Origin: Desulfobacteraceae bacterium
Lineage (GTDB): Bacteria; Desulfobacterota; Desulfobacteria; Desulfobacterales; UBA5852
Assembly (NCBI GenBank): GCA_014237395.1
Contig: JABZFP010000030.1
Coordinates: 434,001 to 498,000, forward strand
Direction of reading: 5' to 3'
Length of the DNA stretch: 64,000 bases
Shown: positions 33,408-42,999 of the stretch, piece by piece
How the letters are laid out: every line of letters starts with the position of its first letter
How positions within the stretch are numbered: the stretch's first letter is position 1
The notes under the pieces: model-generated
Database searches by the model: none
The model's input: only the letters and a program-made list of their open reading frames with translations
What the model was told of the DNA's origin: nothing
Made by a program: the position numbers and the translations under genes

Positions 33408-36400
33408 TTACGGTTTTTTAATCCCCAGCTTTGAAATGCGTGAGCGGAGGGTGGAAGGATGCATATCCAGAATCACGGCGGCTCCTTTGGGTCCATCGAC
33501 GCGCCATTGGGTTTCCGCAAGAATAGACAAGATATGGTCCCGTTCGTTGTCAACCAGGGTTTTGAAGTTTTTCGGCTGATCTTTATTAACGGGCGCGCTC
33601 AAATCATCCATCAGGCGCAGCTTGGTGCCGGAACTGTTGATGACCCCACGCTCAATGACATGCTCCAATTCCCGGACATTTCCGGGCCAAGGATATGCTT
33701 GCAGGCTTTTAACGACCGACATCGGTATATCTTTGAGGGATTTGCCCATGCGCCGGGACATTTTTTCCATGAAGAATTTGGCCAGCGGCAGAATGTCATC
33801 AACGCGATCCCGCAGGGGTGGAACCGTAATCGGAAAGACATTGAGCCGATACCAGAGGTCTTCACGGAAGCGCCCCGCGCGGACTTCGGCTTCAATTGGG
33901 CGGTTGGTGGCAGCGATGATGCGCACCTTGACACGGATGGTTTTATTGCTGCCCAGGCGTTCAAATTCACCATCCTGCAATACTCGAAGCAGCTTGCTTT
34001 GCAGTTCCAAGGGCAGTTCGCCAATCTCGTCCAGAAAAAGAGAGGTGCCGTTGGCCAGTTCGAACCGGCCGATGCGCCGGGCGTCGGCTCCGGAAAAGGC
34101 CCCCTTTTCGTAACCGAAAAGCTCGCTTTCAATCAAATTGGCCGGCAGCGCGGCGCAATCGACCTTAACCAGAGGGCGGTTTTTATACCTGCTGGCGTTG
34201 TGCACGGCCCGGGCGATCAATTCCTTGCCGGTGCCGGTCTCCCCCGTGATCAGCACGGCGGAGTCGGACATTGTCACCTGTTCCACTTTGAAAAGAGCGT
34301 ATTTGAGTGCATCGCTGTTGCCGATAATCGAGCCATAGTTGAGTTCTAATTTGATTTCATCCTGCAAGTAGGCGGTTTCAGCTTCCAGTTGAGCTTTCAG
34401 CTCCGAAATCTCCTTGTAGGCATTGCGAAGATCGATCTCAGCCAGTTTACGGAAGGTAACATCGCGGTTGCTGGCGCGAAACCCCACCACATTGCCCTCA
34501 TCGTCTGTCACTGGTTGGCAGCTGTGCTCAATCCAGCGGATCTGTCCATCCCGTCTAAGAATACGAAATTGAATCGTGGAGGGCTTTGGCGCCCTTTGCG
34601 AATCACGATAATGACGGTCCCATAAATCACGGTCCTCCGGAACAATGATCGCTTTGAACAGCGACGGGTCGTCCTTGAATTCCTGGACCGTGTAGCCACT
34701 GACGCGCTCACAGGATGGGGAGACGTATTCCATCGTATTGTCAACCTTCACCCAGAACTCCCAGTCATAGGTAAAATCGGCGACCGTTCGATATTTCTTC
34801 TCCGCCTGCATCAGTGATTCTTCGTGCTTCTGGCGCATCAGGGCATTAGCAAAAACATCGGCAACCATCTCGAGTTGCCGAATCAGAGCTGCCGGCCATT
34901 CTCTCCGGCTTCGCAGCATCGCCAGAGACAACATACCCAACGTCGATTGCCCCGCCTTTAGGGGAATCACGACGACCGAACGATGACCATGAGATTGAAA
35001 GTAGTTTTTCTCCGCCTCTGCTCCCGCCGGCAGGTGGTCAGCATCGGCAAGGATGATCATTTCACCATCGATAATTTTTTGTATCATCCACGGGAACTGG
35101 TCGAATTCGATCTGCGATGATGCCGCGGGAACACCCGTCTCGGTATTGGTATAGCTTAGGACCGACCGTAACTTTCGATCGACTTCTGAAAGGTAAAAGA
35201 TCGTCGCCCGATCCACCTCGAGGAATTCAGCGACCATTTTCAACGCGTGCGCTATCTGCGATTCCACCCGGTCCGGGGGCAGGTTTACAAAATGCGCCGA
35301 AAGCGTGGACAGCATCTTTTCAAAATGCAATCGCTGTTTAAGATCGGTCTGAGCCCGGCGACGCAGCGTTTGCTGTCTCAACAGAACAGCGATCAGCCCG
35401 CTTTCAAGCATTATCAGCATAACTGCGGCAAGGATATACCAGCGGTAGAGGTCCCAAAACGATACGGTTGCAAACCGAACGATGCTGCCCGGGGGCAGCC
35501 GATCCTCCGGGATTTTCCAGCGCTTGAGTTGACGCTCATCGAACATCAGAACATTGGCCATTTGCTCCGGGACAAAATTCTCCGGGGATTCGCCGCCAAT
35601 GAGACGAAGGCAAATTTCCCCACATCTTCTACCCTGGCTCTCTGCGCTGAGCAGACTACCGCCGACGATTCCGTAACCCAGATAGGTGTCTAAAATGCCG
35701 AATGTGGGCATATTGGCTTTTCGGGAAATGGCGGATAATATTTCGCGAGGAACAAAATCTTTCCCCTCGGAATCCCGGCTGAAAACCACGTATAAGAGAA
35801 CCGAGTTTTCCGGCAAGCGTTCGACCTTTTCCATAAGGTCCTTCTGGGGCATCTCCGGCAAGTACTCAATGCTAAGCCGATTTGTATAACCGCTCAATTC
35901 CTTGTGCACTAATTCCTGTGCGGCGCGGTCAGTAATTGAGGAGCCCGAGAGGATAAAAATATGACGGGTTTTGGGGAGTAATTCTTCAATGAGATCCACG
36001 TTGCCTTGGATATCCACATCCCATAAAAGCGATATCATATTGGGCTTCAAAAAATCGTGCTGCAAGGTTTTCCGCTCAGCGGTGATTAACACAACCGGAG
36101 TTCCCGGGAAAAGCGCGTCACCATGCTTCAGCAAAATGCCGGTGGATTCATCACCGATAGCAATCACCACGTCCATTTTCGGATGTGTGTATTTGTGCCG
36201 GAGCATATCAATAAAGTTATTCAGGTAGGCTTCGCTCGGGTACCGAATCCGGTCCGCGTATTCAACGCTCAATTCGAAGGGCACGGTCAATTTTGATGCG
36301 AGCGTGGCGCGCAGGCTGTCGTCTACTATTTTTGACCAGGGTAAACCATTATGGTAAGAAAAAATGACCAAAATCCGCTTTGGTTCGGCTTGTTCCGCAT

Positions 36401-36524
36401 CGGAGGCACCGGCCAAGGCGCTGGCCGACAGCCAGGCCATCAATACCAACAGAATCGCTATATTGATTCGACGTATGCGCAAGATCCGATCCATTATTTG
36501 TTCAAAATTCTTCATCATTAACAC
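33408..36524 (-). CDS. Membrane-bound sigma-54-dependent regulator (ABC-sub-bind, GAF, PAS, AAA+, HTH)
   Basis: A 1038-residue protein. After a hydrophobic N-terminal segment (about 20-40), residues 48-345 form a periplasmic-binding-like sensor of the ABC_sub_bind type (ILVIFSYHNGLPW, VVIAIGDEST). A second helix (about 363-388) anchors it. Then follow GAF (about 410-570), PAS (about 585-715), an AAA+ domain (Walker A TGETGTGKE, then ESELFGYEKGAFSGADARR, Walker B LFLDEIGEL) and a Fis-type HTH at the end. The sigma-54 contact loop reads GAFSGA instead of GAFTGA. It likely senses a ligand in the periplasm and activates sigma-54 promoters directly, combining sensor and activator in one chain. The target may be the nearby envelope operon, but no -24/-12 site was proven. 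Confidence 0.85.
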   Translation of the reverse strand: MLMMKNFEQIMDRILRIRRINIAILLVLMAWLSASALAGASDAEQAEPKRILVIFSYHNGLPWSKIVDDSLRATLASKLTVPFELSVEYADRIRYPSEAYLNNFIDMLRHKYTHPKMDVVIAIGDESTGILLKHGDALFPGTPVVLITAERKTLQHDFLKPNMISLLWDVDIQGNVDLIEELLPKTRHIFILSGSSITDRAAQELVHKELSGYTNRLSIEYLPEMPQKDLMEKVERLPENSVLLYVVFSRDSEGKDFVPREILSAISRKANMPTFGILDTYLGYGIVGGSLLSAESQGRRCGEICLRLIGGESPENFVPEQMANVLMFDERQLKRWKIPEDRLPPGSIVRFATVSFWDLYRWYILAAVMLIMLESGLIAVLLRQQTLRRRAQTDLKQRLHFEKMLSTLSAHFVNLPPDRVESQIAHALKMVAEFLEVDRATIFYLSEVDRKLRSVLSYTNTETGVPAASSQIEFDQFPWMIQKIIDGEMIILADADHLPAGAEAEKNYFQSHGHRSVVVIPLKAGQSTLGMLSLAMLRSRREWPAALIRQLEMVADVFANALMRQKHEESLMQAEKKYRTVADFTYDWEFWVKVDNTMEYVSPSCERVSGYTVQEFKDDPSLFKAIIVPEDRDLWDRHYRDSQRAPKPSTIQFRILRRDGQIRWIEHSCQPVTDDEGNVVGFRASNRDVTFRKLAEIDLRNAYKEISELKAQLEAETAYLQDEIKLELNYGSIIGNSDALKYALFKVEQVTMSDSAVLITGETGTGKELIARAVHNASRYKNRPLVKVDCAALPANLIESELFGYEKGAFSGADARRIGRFELANGTSLFLDEIGELPLELQSKLLRVLQDGEFERLGSNKTIRVKVRIIAATNRPIEAEVRAGRFREDLWYRLNVFPITVPPLRDRVDDILPLAKFFMEKMSRRMGKSLKDIPMSVVKSLQAYPWPGNVRELEHVIERGVINSSGTKLRLMDDLSAPVNKDQPKNFKTLVDNERDHILSILAETQWRVDGPKGAAVILDMHPSTLRSRISKLGIKKP

Positions 36525-37211
36525 GCCGGCTTAATCATAATCGCCCGTCAACCATTTGATGGCGGTGTCCTGACCCGCAATGCGAATATCCGCGTTTTGA
36601 GCGCGTCCCAGAACACACCATCCCGTCTCGCCGGCCCTTACCCCTTGCATCGTGAGACGGCTCAGACGGTCACCGAGGATACGGTGGTCTGAATACACTC
36701 TCCGGCCTACATGCACCGGGGCATTTGCCGTTTCAGGTACGATGGAGGCTGCTGCACAGGGGAAAGCCCTGGCCTTCGGCAACCCGGGTCAGATTAGGTG
36801 GTGGCCCAGGTATTCAATGAAATATTCGATGCAAAACTCGACGACCGCCTCGGGGCTGGCCTTCGAAGCGGTGTTGTTAAAAAGCTTGAAAATAAAGACA
36901 GGCCAGATACAGGCGAGCTTTAGTTCGAAGCTTGCAGGTTCTGCAATCGTGAGGATGGATTGATACTGAGATATCAAATACTTGTAGGATTTGTCAAGAT
37001 TTACTGGGAGTTGCACCGATTTAGATATGAATGTTGTGATTAATTGATTTTAAGTGAGAAATCACAAGATAAGAGTAGTTTCTGATATTCCAGATTACGT
37101 GCCACTCGGCCAACCGTATGGGTCTGATCCCAGCCTCCAAGTAGGCATCTGCTATCAAATGGTTACCTTTGACATGTACACCCCGTCAACCCCTAACCAA
37201 GGGAGGTAGCC
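36525..37211. other. Region without recognised gene
   Basis: About 690 bp upstream of the frame-broken integrase. Two minus-strand frames (36531-36782 and 36789-37016) lack ribosome sites and family resemblance. Probably gene debris plus the promoter region of the regulator. Confidence 0.4.
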
Positions 37212-38049
37212 ATGAAAGTCTCAAAGGCGGCAACAATCTGGATCGATTACCACCGGGCCCATTCCAAAAAAAAATACGGTCCGGTCCTACCAACCGATCA
37301 TTGATCGATTCTGCTTGGAATTCGGTGACCAGGAAGTCGATCAAGTCACATCCGATGATGTCCTGCGGTTCTTGAATCGATTCACCGAGGGCAACAAGCC
37401 TTACACCAAACGCATCCGTTATTCCCACATTTGTTCGTATTTCAACTTCATCCGCAACAATCTGGACCACAGCTTTATCAATCCATGCGATTCACCGATG
37501 ATCCGCAAGATCTATCGGCAGCGCGTGGCTTCGAAATGGGAAATCATCGAAAAGGAGACCGTGGACGAGATCATTTTCAGGACCACCAAGACCCGTAATC
37601 GGCTGATGCTGGAATTGATGGCCAGGGGCGGCATGCGGATCGGTGAAGTGCTGAAGCTCAGGCTACGGGACCTTCAGGATCGCAAACTGATCCTGCAGGA
37701 GCCCAAAAGTGGCCGGGAGCATGAAATCGTGTTCATCCCGCAAAAGGTGGCCGACAGGCTTCGTGAATACGCCCTCGAAGTCTGTAAGAACCCTGATGAT
37801 CGGATTTTCCCGATTTCCTATGAAGGTGCACGGGTGATTGTTGCCAAAGCCGGTAAGCTGGTGGGTATCAGATTGCGGCCTCACGATCTGCGTCGGCATT
37901 CAGCCACCTATGCCTCACGATCCGGCGTCCCCATCGAAATCGTAAGCAAGGTCATACTGAGGCACGCGAATCTGTCGACCACTCAGCGGTATCTGGGCAC
38001 CATCAGCGACGTCGAGGCGATCAGGTGGATTGAGAACATCTATTGTTAA
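37212..38049 (+). pseudogene. Tyrosine recombinase interrupted at an A9 run (frameshift or slippage)
   Basis: The gene starts at 37212 (MKVSKAATIWIDYHRAHSKK) after GGGAGG. A run of nine A at 37266-37274 shifts the frame; with one A fewer the reading continues NTVRSYQPIIDRFCLEFGDQ into the 244-residue frame from 37315. Together they give about 279 residues of a XerC/D-like integrase. Catalytic residues are present: Arg in ARGGMRIGEVLKLR, RPHDLRRHSATYAS, His in LRHANLSTT and Tyr in QRYLG. Either a recent null mutation, or expression by transcriptional slippage on the A-run. This family is, to my knowledge, multicopy in Desulfobacteraceae. Confidence 0.75.
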
Positions 38050-38056
38050 TGGAAAT

Positions 38057-38083
38057 GGGTGAACTCCGGCGTCGAGTTCACCC
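38057..38083 (+). terminator. Hairpin after the recombinase
   Basis: A perfect 10-bp stem, GGGTGAACTC and complement, loop of 7 nt, 8 bp after the recombinase stop. No strong T run follows. It may be a terminator or part of a recombination site. Confidence 0.5.
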
Positions 38084-38410
38084 CATCATGAATGGATTAG
38101 GAGCGTCTATCTCAAGAATTATGCGCTCTGATTAGTATGAGGGCATAGCAGTAACCTGCAGCTATCAATAAGTACAGCCCAGACAATCACCACTTTTTTG
38201 CCAAATAAGCCTGTACACAATTACCCTCTCCTTGGTTTTTCTTGAGAAATACTGTCGGCTTAGGCTATAATGAACAAGCGCCCGGAAATAAATTCCATAC
38301 GCTTCGAAGGGGCGATTGGAAAAAAGAAACCACGGCGAGGGGCATCCGGTGTAACTTTTCCCGTATGCCTGCGACTTATGTAAAAAGGCTCTGTTTCTGG
38401 ATAAGAATCG
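38084..38410. other. Intergenic region upstream of cytochrome genes
   Basis: 327 bp with no gene recognised. A frame at 38242-38460 has no family resemblance. The promoter of the cytochrome genes probably lies here. Confidence 0.35.
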
Positions 38411-39001
38411 ATGTGCAAGGCTCTGTCAAGAATAACACGTATCGGTTTAATGGTGATTAGCTTGGTTATCGTCGTTTTTCTGTGGACAAGCGGGGGACTG
38501 TCAGACGATCACCGAACGGCAAAGGGTTGGCTCGAGAAGAAGGAGAAACACCGGTCGTCCCCTTTCAGCAGAGATGACAAGGGCAACGAAACAGCAGGTC
38601 AAGTGGCCGCGTGGCTTCTTGCAGCAGCAAATTTACCTGTCACCGTGAGCGTTTTGATCAAAAGAATCAATAGAATTCAGTCTCTGGGTAGCGGTTTGAA
38701 AAATGCGCTCATGCGATTCAACCGATACCAGAAAAACCATCTCATGCGATTTCATTATGTGGTCAACCCGTTGGTCCTTGGCGTGGCTTTATGGCATTGG
38801 CTCTCGTCCCGTTGCAGATCGACGGTTTTGCCGGAATGGGGTCTGATCGTGCTGGTTGCCTTGGTGGTTCTGGGGCTGATAGTCAAATTCAAGTTATGTC
38901 CCCCTATACTCCGAAAAAGCATCTACCGTCTCCATACGCAGCCTTTAGTGCTCCTCACCATGGTGACGGTGCTTACCCTTGGACATCTGCTTATCGATTA
39001 A
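38411..39001 (+). CDS. Cytochrome b561-like membrane protein
   Basis: A 196-residue protein with an N-terminal hydrophobic segment (about 10-28), a polar loop and then three membrane helices. His residues on helices (FHYVVNPLVLGVALWHWLSS; YRLHTQPLVLLT and LTLGHLLID) are placed as bis-His heme b ligands of small cytochrome b561-like proteins. Followed after 68 nt by a diheme cytochrome c gene, so the pair probably moves electrons between quinone and periplasmic cytochrome. The start has only a weak ribosome site. Confidence 0.6.
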   Translation: MCKALSRITRIGLMVISLVIVVFLWTSGGLSDDHRTAKGWLEKKEKHRSSPFSRDDKGNETAGQVAAWLLAAANLPVTVSVLIKRINRIQSLGSGLKNALMRFNRYQKNHLMRFHYVVNPLVLGVALWHWLSSRCRSTVLPEWGLIVLVALVVLGLIVKFKLCPPILRKSIYRLHTQPLVLLTMVTVLTLGHLLID

Positions 39002-39069
39002 TAAGTGGTCGCAAAAGCGCTGTCGTCCGAATGAGTTTTGTTCGCAAATGATTCTAGAGGGAGTCCACT

Positions 39070-39636
39070 ATGTGCCGTTTTCGCAACAAAGCCACCTGGG
39101 GGATAAGCCTTTTGGTTATTCTCGTGTTTTGGGCAGCAACAATTTTTGCCGATGATGATAGTAAGAAGCATCGAAACCATGAAAGCCGACACACTGATGA
39201 CAATCATCATGAAGATGAAGATCTCAAACCGGTCCGCAATTCAATCTATACCGACCAGTGTGGCGCTTGTCATTTTGCCTATCAGCCCGAATTGATGCCG
39301 GCTGAATCGTGGAAGCAAGTTCTCGATGGTATCGACGATCATTTTGGCGAGACCGTGGACCTCGATGGGGAGGCACGACACGAGATTTTAGGCTATCTGA
39401 CATCCAATGCCGCAAACAACTCATCCGCCAAGCTATCCAGAAAAATCATGCGGAGTTTGGCTGGTCGAACACCGATGCGGATCACCGACATCCCGTATGT
39501 TCGCAAAGAGCATCACGAACTCCCGCCGCAAGTTTTTAAGCGGCCCTCGGTGGGGTCGTTGGCCAACTGCATTGCCTGCCATCAAACTGCTGAAAACGGT
39601 GTCTACGATGATGATTGGGTGTCCATTCCGCAATAA
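39070..39636 (+). CDS. Secreted diheme cytochrome c (DHC family)
   Basis: A 188-residue exported protein with a signal sequence (about residues 8-27). Two CxxCH heme motifs are seen: CGACH (about residue 58) and CIACH near the C-terminus. A His-rich acidic stretch (HRNHESRHTDDNHHEDED) follows the signal peptide and could bind metal. The MPAESWKQVLDGIDDHFGE segment is typical of DHC proteins, which are usually paired with a membrane cytochrome b, as here. Strong GAGGGAG site. Confidence 0.85.
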   Translation: MCRFRNKATWGISLLVILVFWAATIFADDDSKKHRNHESRHTDDNHHEDEDLKPVRNSIYTDQCGACHFAYQPELMPAESWKQVLDGIDDHFGETVDLDGEARHEILGYLTSNAANNSSAKLSRKIMRSLAGRTPMRITDIPYVRKEHHELPPQVFKRPSVGSLANCIACHQTAENGVYDDDWVSIPQ

Positions 39637-39716
39637 CCGAGAACATGACATCCTCCTGATACCGTTTTTATACAAAAAGGCAGCAGCTATCCTTCTACAC
39701 AAGGGCAAAGGTCGTT

Positions 39717-40013
39717 ATGAACACGTGGCTGATTACGTTGCTGGTCTGCCTTCTCGTCTATGAAGTTGTCGAGCACGTAATCCTTCCGCTGATTTGGGCT
39801 GTCCGCTATCGAAAACGCAAATCGGCATGCGGTTCTTCCGGCATGATCGGGAAAAAGTGTGTGGTGAAAGAATGGAACGGTTCTTCAGGCAAGGTATGGG
39901 TTGGCGGCGAATTGTGGCATGCGACCAGCCAATATTCGTTCAAGCCGGGAGCCGAAACAACGATTCAGGACATAAAGGGCTTGGAGCTCAAGGTTTCACC
40001 AAACGATGTTTGA
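39717..40013 (+). CDS. NfeD-like small membrane protein
   Basis: 98 residues: one N-terminal membrane helix (WLITLLVCLLVYEVVEHVIL) and a C-terminal OB-fold-like part (SSGMIGKKCVVKEWNGSSGK and VWVGGELWHATS) as in the NfeD C-terminal domain, which works with membrane stomatin-like proteins. No stomatin gene is adjacent. Confidence 0.7.
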   Translation: MNTWLITLLVCLLVYEVVEHVILPLIWAVRYRKRKSACGSSGMIGKKCVVKEWNGSSGKVWVGGELWHATSQYSFKPGAETTIQDIKGLELKVSPNDV

Positions 40014-40160
40014 TCTGCCGATGTCCCATTAAGGTATCTGAGTTAACCGCAGAGAACATGGCGTTTGCGGTACTCGAATGCGGGAATAAACGACCTGTCC
40101 ACCTCAGCCAGGCCGTGAATATTCATTTTGCAGAGTGGCATGCAGGGGAAGACCGCGCAC

Positions 40161-40985
40161 ATGAATCCTAAATGTATGTATCGCCTGAAAGATTATCGAA
40201 TATACGAGTTCGCAAATGGCCGCCTTTGGTGGGAAGGTCATTCCGGATTTGGTTCGCAAATTAGCGGACCGTGCTATATCTGGGGTAACATTCTGGTGAT
40301 AGGAGCTGCGCGTGGAAAGGAAGGCGGATTTTTAATATCGGAATTTCTGGACAGCCTGCGAAAGCACCCCGAATGGCAAAAGACCCGCTATTATTGCTTT
40401 GCATCCGCCCTAAGGAATGTGACTACCGGGCAGGTCGTCATCGAAGATCGATTAGTACAAAAAAAACCCGTGCCCGGCGAACCCGCCGCGGACGCCATAC
40501 GCTTTAAGGAACCCGGCTCTTTTCGACTGGGGCGCTACCAGGTCAATGTCGCCACAGATGGTACCATAAAGTGGAAGTCTTCCGGTGGTGCGCAACAGAT
40601 GACCAGCGGCCCGGCCTTTATCGAATCCGATATTCTCTTTTTTGACTCCGGGAAAATTGATGACGAGAAAACAACCAAAAGAGATTTTTTGTCCACGCTC
40701 CGCAAACTTCCTGAATGGGACCAAACGATTTTGTGGTGCCGCAGTTTGTCGCTAAAAGCTGTATCCAAAGAGCGGCGCGCGGCGCCTCCGCTATCGGTCC
40801 GGAAGAGCGTAACATTTTCCCAAAAGAAAACAAAATCCACTGGGAGACGCCACTGGGATTCTGCAAGGCGGCTATGGCCCCGAATGGTTTACGTCTATAA
40901 GGCAAGCGTGGATGGGGTGAGGTCGAAACGGCTCCAAAAGCGTCTGGCGAATATAATCCGTGAATTCAGGAATCAAATTGATTGA
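40161..40985 (+). CDS. Hypothetical protein with an internal duplication
   Basis: About 274 residues, function not recognised. It contains two copies of an 80-residue unit: the first has YRLKDYRIYEFANGRLWWEG and LISEFLDSLRKHPEWQKTRY; the second has FRLGRYQVNVATDGTIKWKS and RDFLSTLRKLPEWDQTILW. Each ends with a (S)LRN/KAV-like strand. The unit looks like a small alpha/beta domain. The C-terminal 60 residues are basic. The ATG at 40161 was preferred over 40128 because of a GGGGAAG site. No signal peptide is seen, so cytoplasmic. Confidence 0.6.
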   Translation: MNPKCMYRLKDYRIYEFANGRLWWEGHSGFGSQISGPCYIWGNILVIGAARGKEGGFLISEFLDSLRKHPEWQKTRYYCFASALRNVTTGQVVIEDRLVQKKPVPGEPAADAIRFKEPGSFRLGRYQVNVATDGTIKWKSSGGAQQMTSGPAFIESDILFFDSGKIDDEKTTKRDFLSTLRKLPEWDQTILWCRSLSLKAVSKERRAAPPLSVRKSVTFSQKKTKSTGRRHWDSARRLWPRMVYVYKASVDGVRSKRLQKRLANIIREFRNQID

Positions 40986-41184
40986 ACACGACAATTTAAA
41001 GGAATCTGGTGTTAGGACCCGTAAACATTATCTGAACCGCATAGGGTTAGCCCCAATCAGTGCTATAATAACCGTCATTTGGCAAAGTTCAGGTGATCGT
41101 TTGCCTGTTGAAATGTCAATACTGAAGGGCGAAAAAGTTCAAAACCGAAACTCTCAAGATTAGACTTTAGGCTTCTTATGGGCA

Positions 41185-42150
41185 CTACAGCTGCTTTGAT
41201 TTTAGAATGTTAACTGGTGAAAAATCATCAGTTAAGATATCCCCTTCGATATCCCAGGTTGGTTTTTCAATTAGCATTTTTCCTACAGAATTAAGATTAA
41301 AGACAAATTGAAATTGATTTTGCAGTTGAAATAATTTCTTTTTAACTTTTTGGCGGGATAGGCCGTTCCTTTGCTGACTGGAAATTACAATTGCATTGGA
41401 TGTTCCCTCAAAAATATAATTTTGCAATGCTACTTCTGAATATGTGCGTTGCTGATACTCATATAGCTTATTCCCATGATGTATATTTGAGACAACACAT
41501 CCCCCATCTTTTACAATAAAAAACACTTCCTGTAAAAATTCTTTGGTGGTCAAATGGGAAGGAATATATGATCCATTAAAGGCATCAAGAACAATGATAT
41601 CATACTTTATTCCCTTATATTTTGCTTGGCGAACATAAACTCTGCCATCTGCAACAATTATGCTCATACGCGCTGAAGGGCGAAAATTAAAAAAATCCTC
41701 TGCCACCTCAACTATCTCGCTATCTATCTCTACAACATCTATCTGCGCTGACGGAAAATATTCAGCAAATGTCGAAGGGATTATTCCTCCACCGAGTCCA
41801 ATAACCAAAATATGTTGAGGTTGTTGGACAAAAGCCAAGCTAGCAAAAACCATTCTGGAATATTCCAAAACGTGCCTGCCTGGTGAATCAAGATCAATTG
41901 CAGATTGTATTTCAGCCCCTGGGCTTAGTGTGAACATGAGTTTCCGTATTGTATTTTCATCGACAACTCTGATGTAATGATATCGGCTTTCTTTTTCATA
42001 GATAATATTAGCGCTTCGAGTAGTTCTTTGGAAAAGCATAAAACCTAAAAAAAGAAATATATCTACTATTAGTAAAATAGCTAATGTTCTTTTTAACGAC
42101 TGCCTATCGCTCAAAAAACTATTTCTTTTCCCTGGTTGCTTAGCACTCAA
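41185..42150 (-). CDS. Spermidine synthase-like methyltransferase-fold protein, membrane anchored
   Basis: A 321-residue protein with one N-terminal helix (about 22-42) and a spermidine synthase/SAM-fold domain. Seen are HILVIGLGGGIIPSTFAEYF (nucleotide loop), IDVVEIDSEIVEVAEDFF and DIIVLDAFNGSYIPSHLT (active-site Asp region). With the following 198-residue membrane protein it makes up the two halves of the long fused membrane spermidine synthase-like proteins. Whether it makes polyamines is not shown. The gene is AT-rich compared with the core chromosome, suggesting transfer. Confidence 0.75.
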   Translation of the reverse strand: MSAKQPGKRNSFLSDRQSLKRTLAILLIVDIFLFLGFMLFQRTTRSANIIYEKESRYHYIRVVDENTIRKLMFTLSPGAEIQSAIDLDSPGRHVLEYSRMVFASLAFVQQPQHILVIGLGGGIIPSTFAEYFPSAQIDVVEIDSEIVEVAEDFFNFRPSARMSIIVADGRVYVRQAKYKGIKYDIIVLDAFNGSYIPSHLTTKEFLQEVFFIVKDGGCVVSNIHHGNKLYEYQQRTYSEVALQNYIFEGTSNAIVISSQQRNGLSRQKVKKKLFQLQNQFQFVFNLNSVGKMLIEKPTWDIEGDILTDDFSPVNILKSKQL

Positions 42151-42172
42151 AACTACAATTCTTCCATTTACC

Positions 42173-42769
42173 TTAATTTGGTGAATTATTCTTCGAGGTA
42201 AAATAACCCAAAATAGCCACCGTTATCAATAGGAGGCCTGAAGCAAATAGTATATTTTTTATGCCTACCATCGTAATAAAGTAAAACGCTGTTATAATAC
42301 ATCCTAAAAAACTTCCTATTGTCGATGTTGCATAAAGCAAACCGCTGTTGACACCCACAGATGCAATTGAGCTTGTACTCAAGTGAATTGAATATGGAGA
42401 AACCATGCCAAGCAACACACTTGGAGGAAGATACAACAGAACACTGGATGCAAGCGGTCCAAAACGAGGGCCAAAATCCCAAAGCGTAATGGTCAGTTTA
42501 TCATAATATAAAGGTAGAATCGCGATCAGTATGCCTGCAGAAGCTACGATTTTCATCAGCACATAAATTGATGCTAATTTTTGTGACAAAAAACCGCCCA
42601 AAAAATACCCCAAAGATAACGATAGCAGAAAAACACCAATAACACTGCCCCAGACCTCTATCCCAGAACCAAATACAGGGGCGAGCATGCGTCCCCCTAG
42701 TATTTCAACTGCCATAAGGACCCAACCACATATAAATACAATAATGTATATCAAAGTATTTCTTACCAA
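42173..42769 (-). CDS. Membrane half of a spermidine synthase-like protein
   Basis: 198 residues with six or so hydrophobic helices. The patterns AVEILGGRMLAPVFGSGIEV and SLGYFLGGFLSQKLAS and the PPSVLLGMVSPYSIHLS segment are typical of the N-terminal membrane domain of fused spermidine synthase-like proteins. It is transcribed before the soluble half, 22 nt apart. Usually both domains are in one chain, so this is a split form. Confidence 0.72.
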   Translation of the reverse strand: MVRNTLIYIIVFICGWVLMAVEILGGRMLAPVFGSGIEVWGSVIGVFLLSLSLGYFLGGFLSQKLASIYVLMKIVASAGILIAILPLYYDKLTITLWDFGPRFGPLASSVLLYLPPSVLLGMVSPYSIHLSTSSIASVGVNSGLLYATSTIGSFLGCIITAFYFITMVGIKNILFASGLLLITVAILGYFTSKNNSPN

Positions 42770-42999
42770 TTATTCATTCCATTTTTGTTGATGCTCTGGA
42801 GCGAAAATCGCAATATACAGCCCCTTAAAAACATGCGGGGAGTATGTGTATACTTGATTGCTATAGTTCTGTGAAGTATTTTTCGATTCCGCACAATGCC
42901 TGGAAAATATCCGGGTGAGCCGGGACGCTTGAAAAGAGGCAGAGACGGGCCCCGGCTGCGATTTTGGGAATGTGCCGCGGAACCGAATTGCGGATTCGG

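Noticed and set aside
36531..37016. Two short minus-strand frames upstream of the regulator
   Set aside because: No ribosome sites or motifs; one carries scattered rare-type composition, probably debris.
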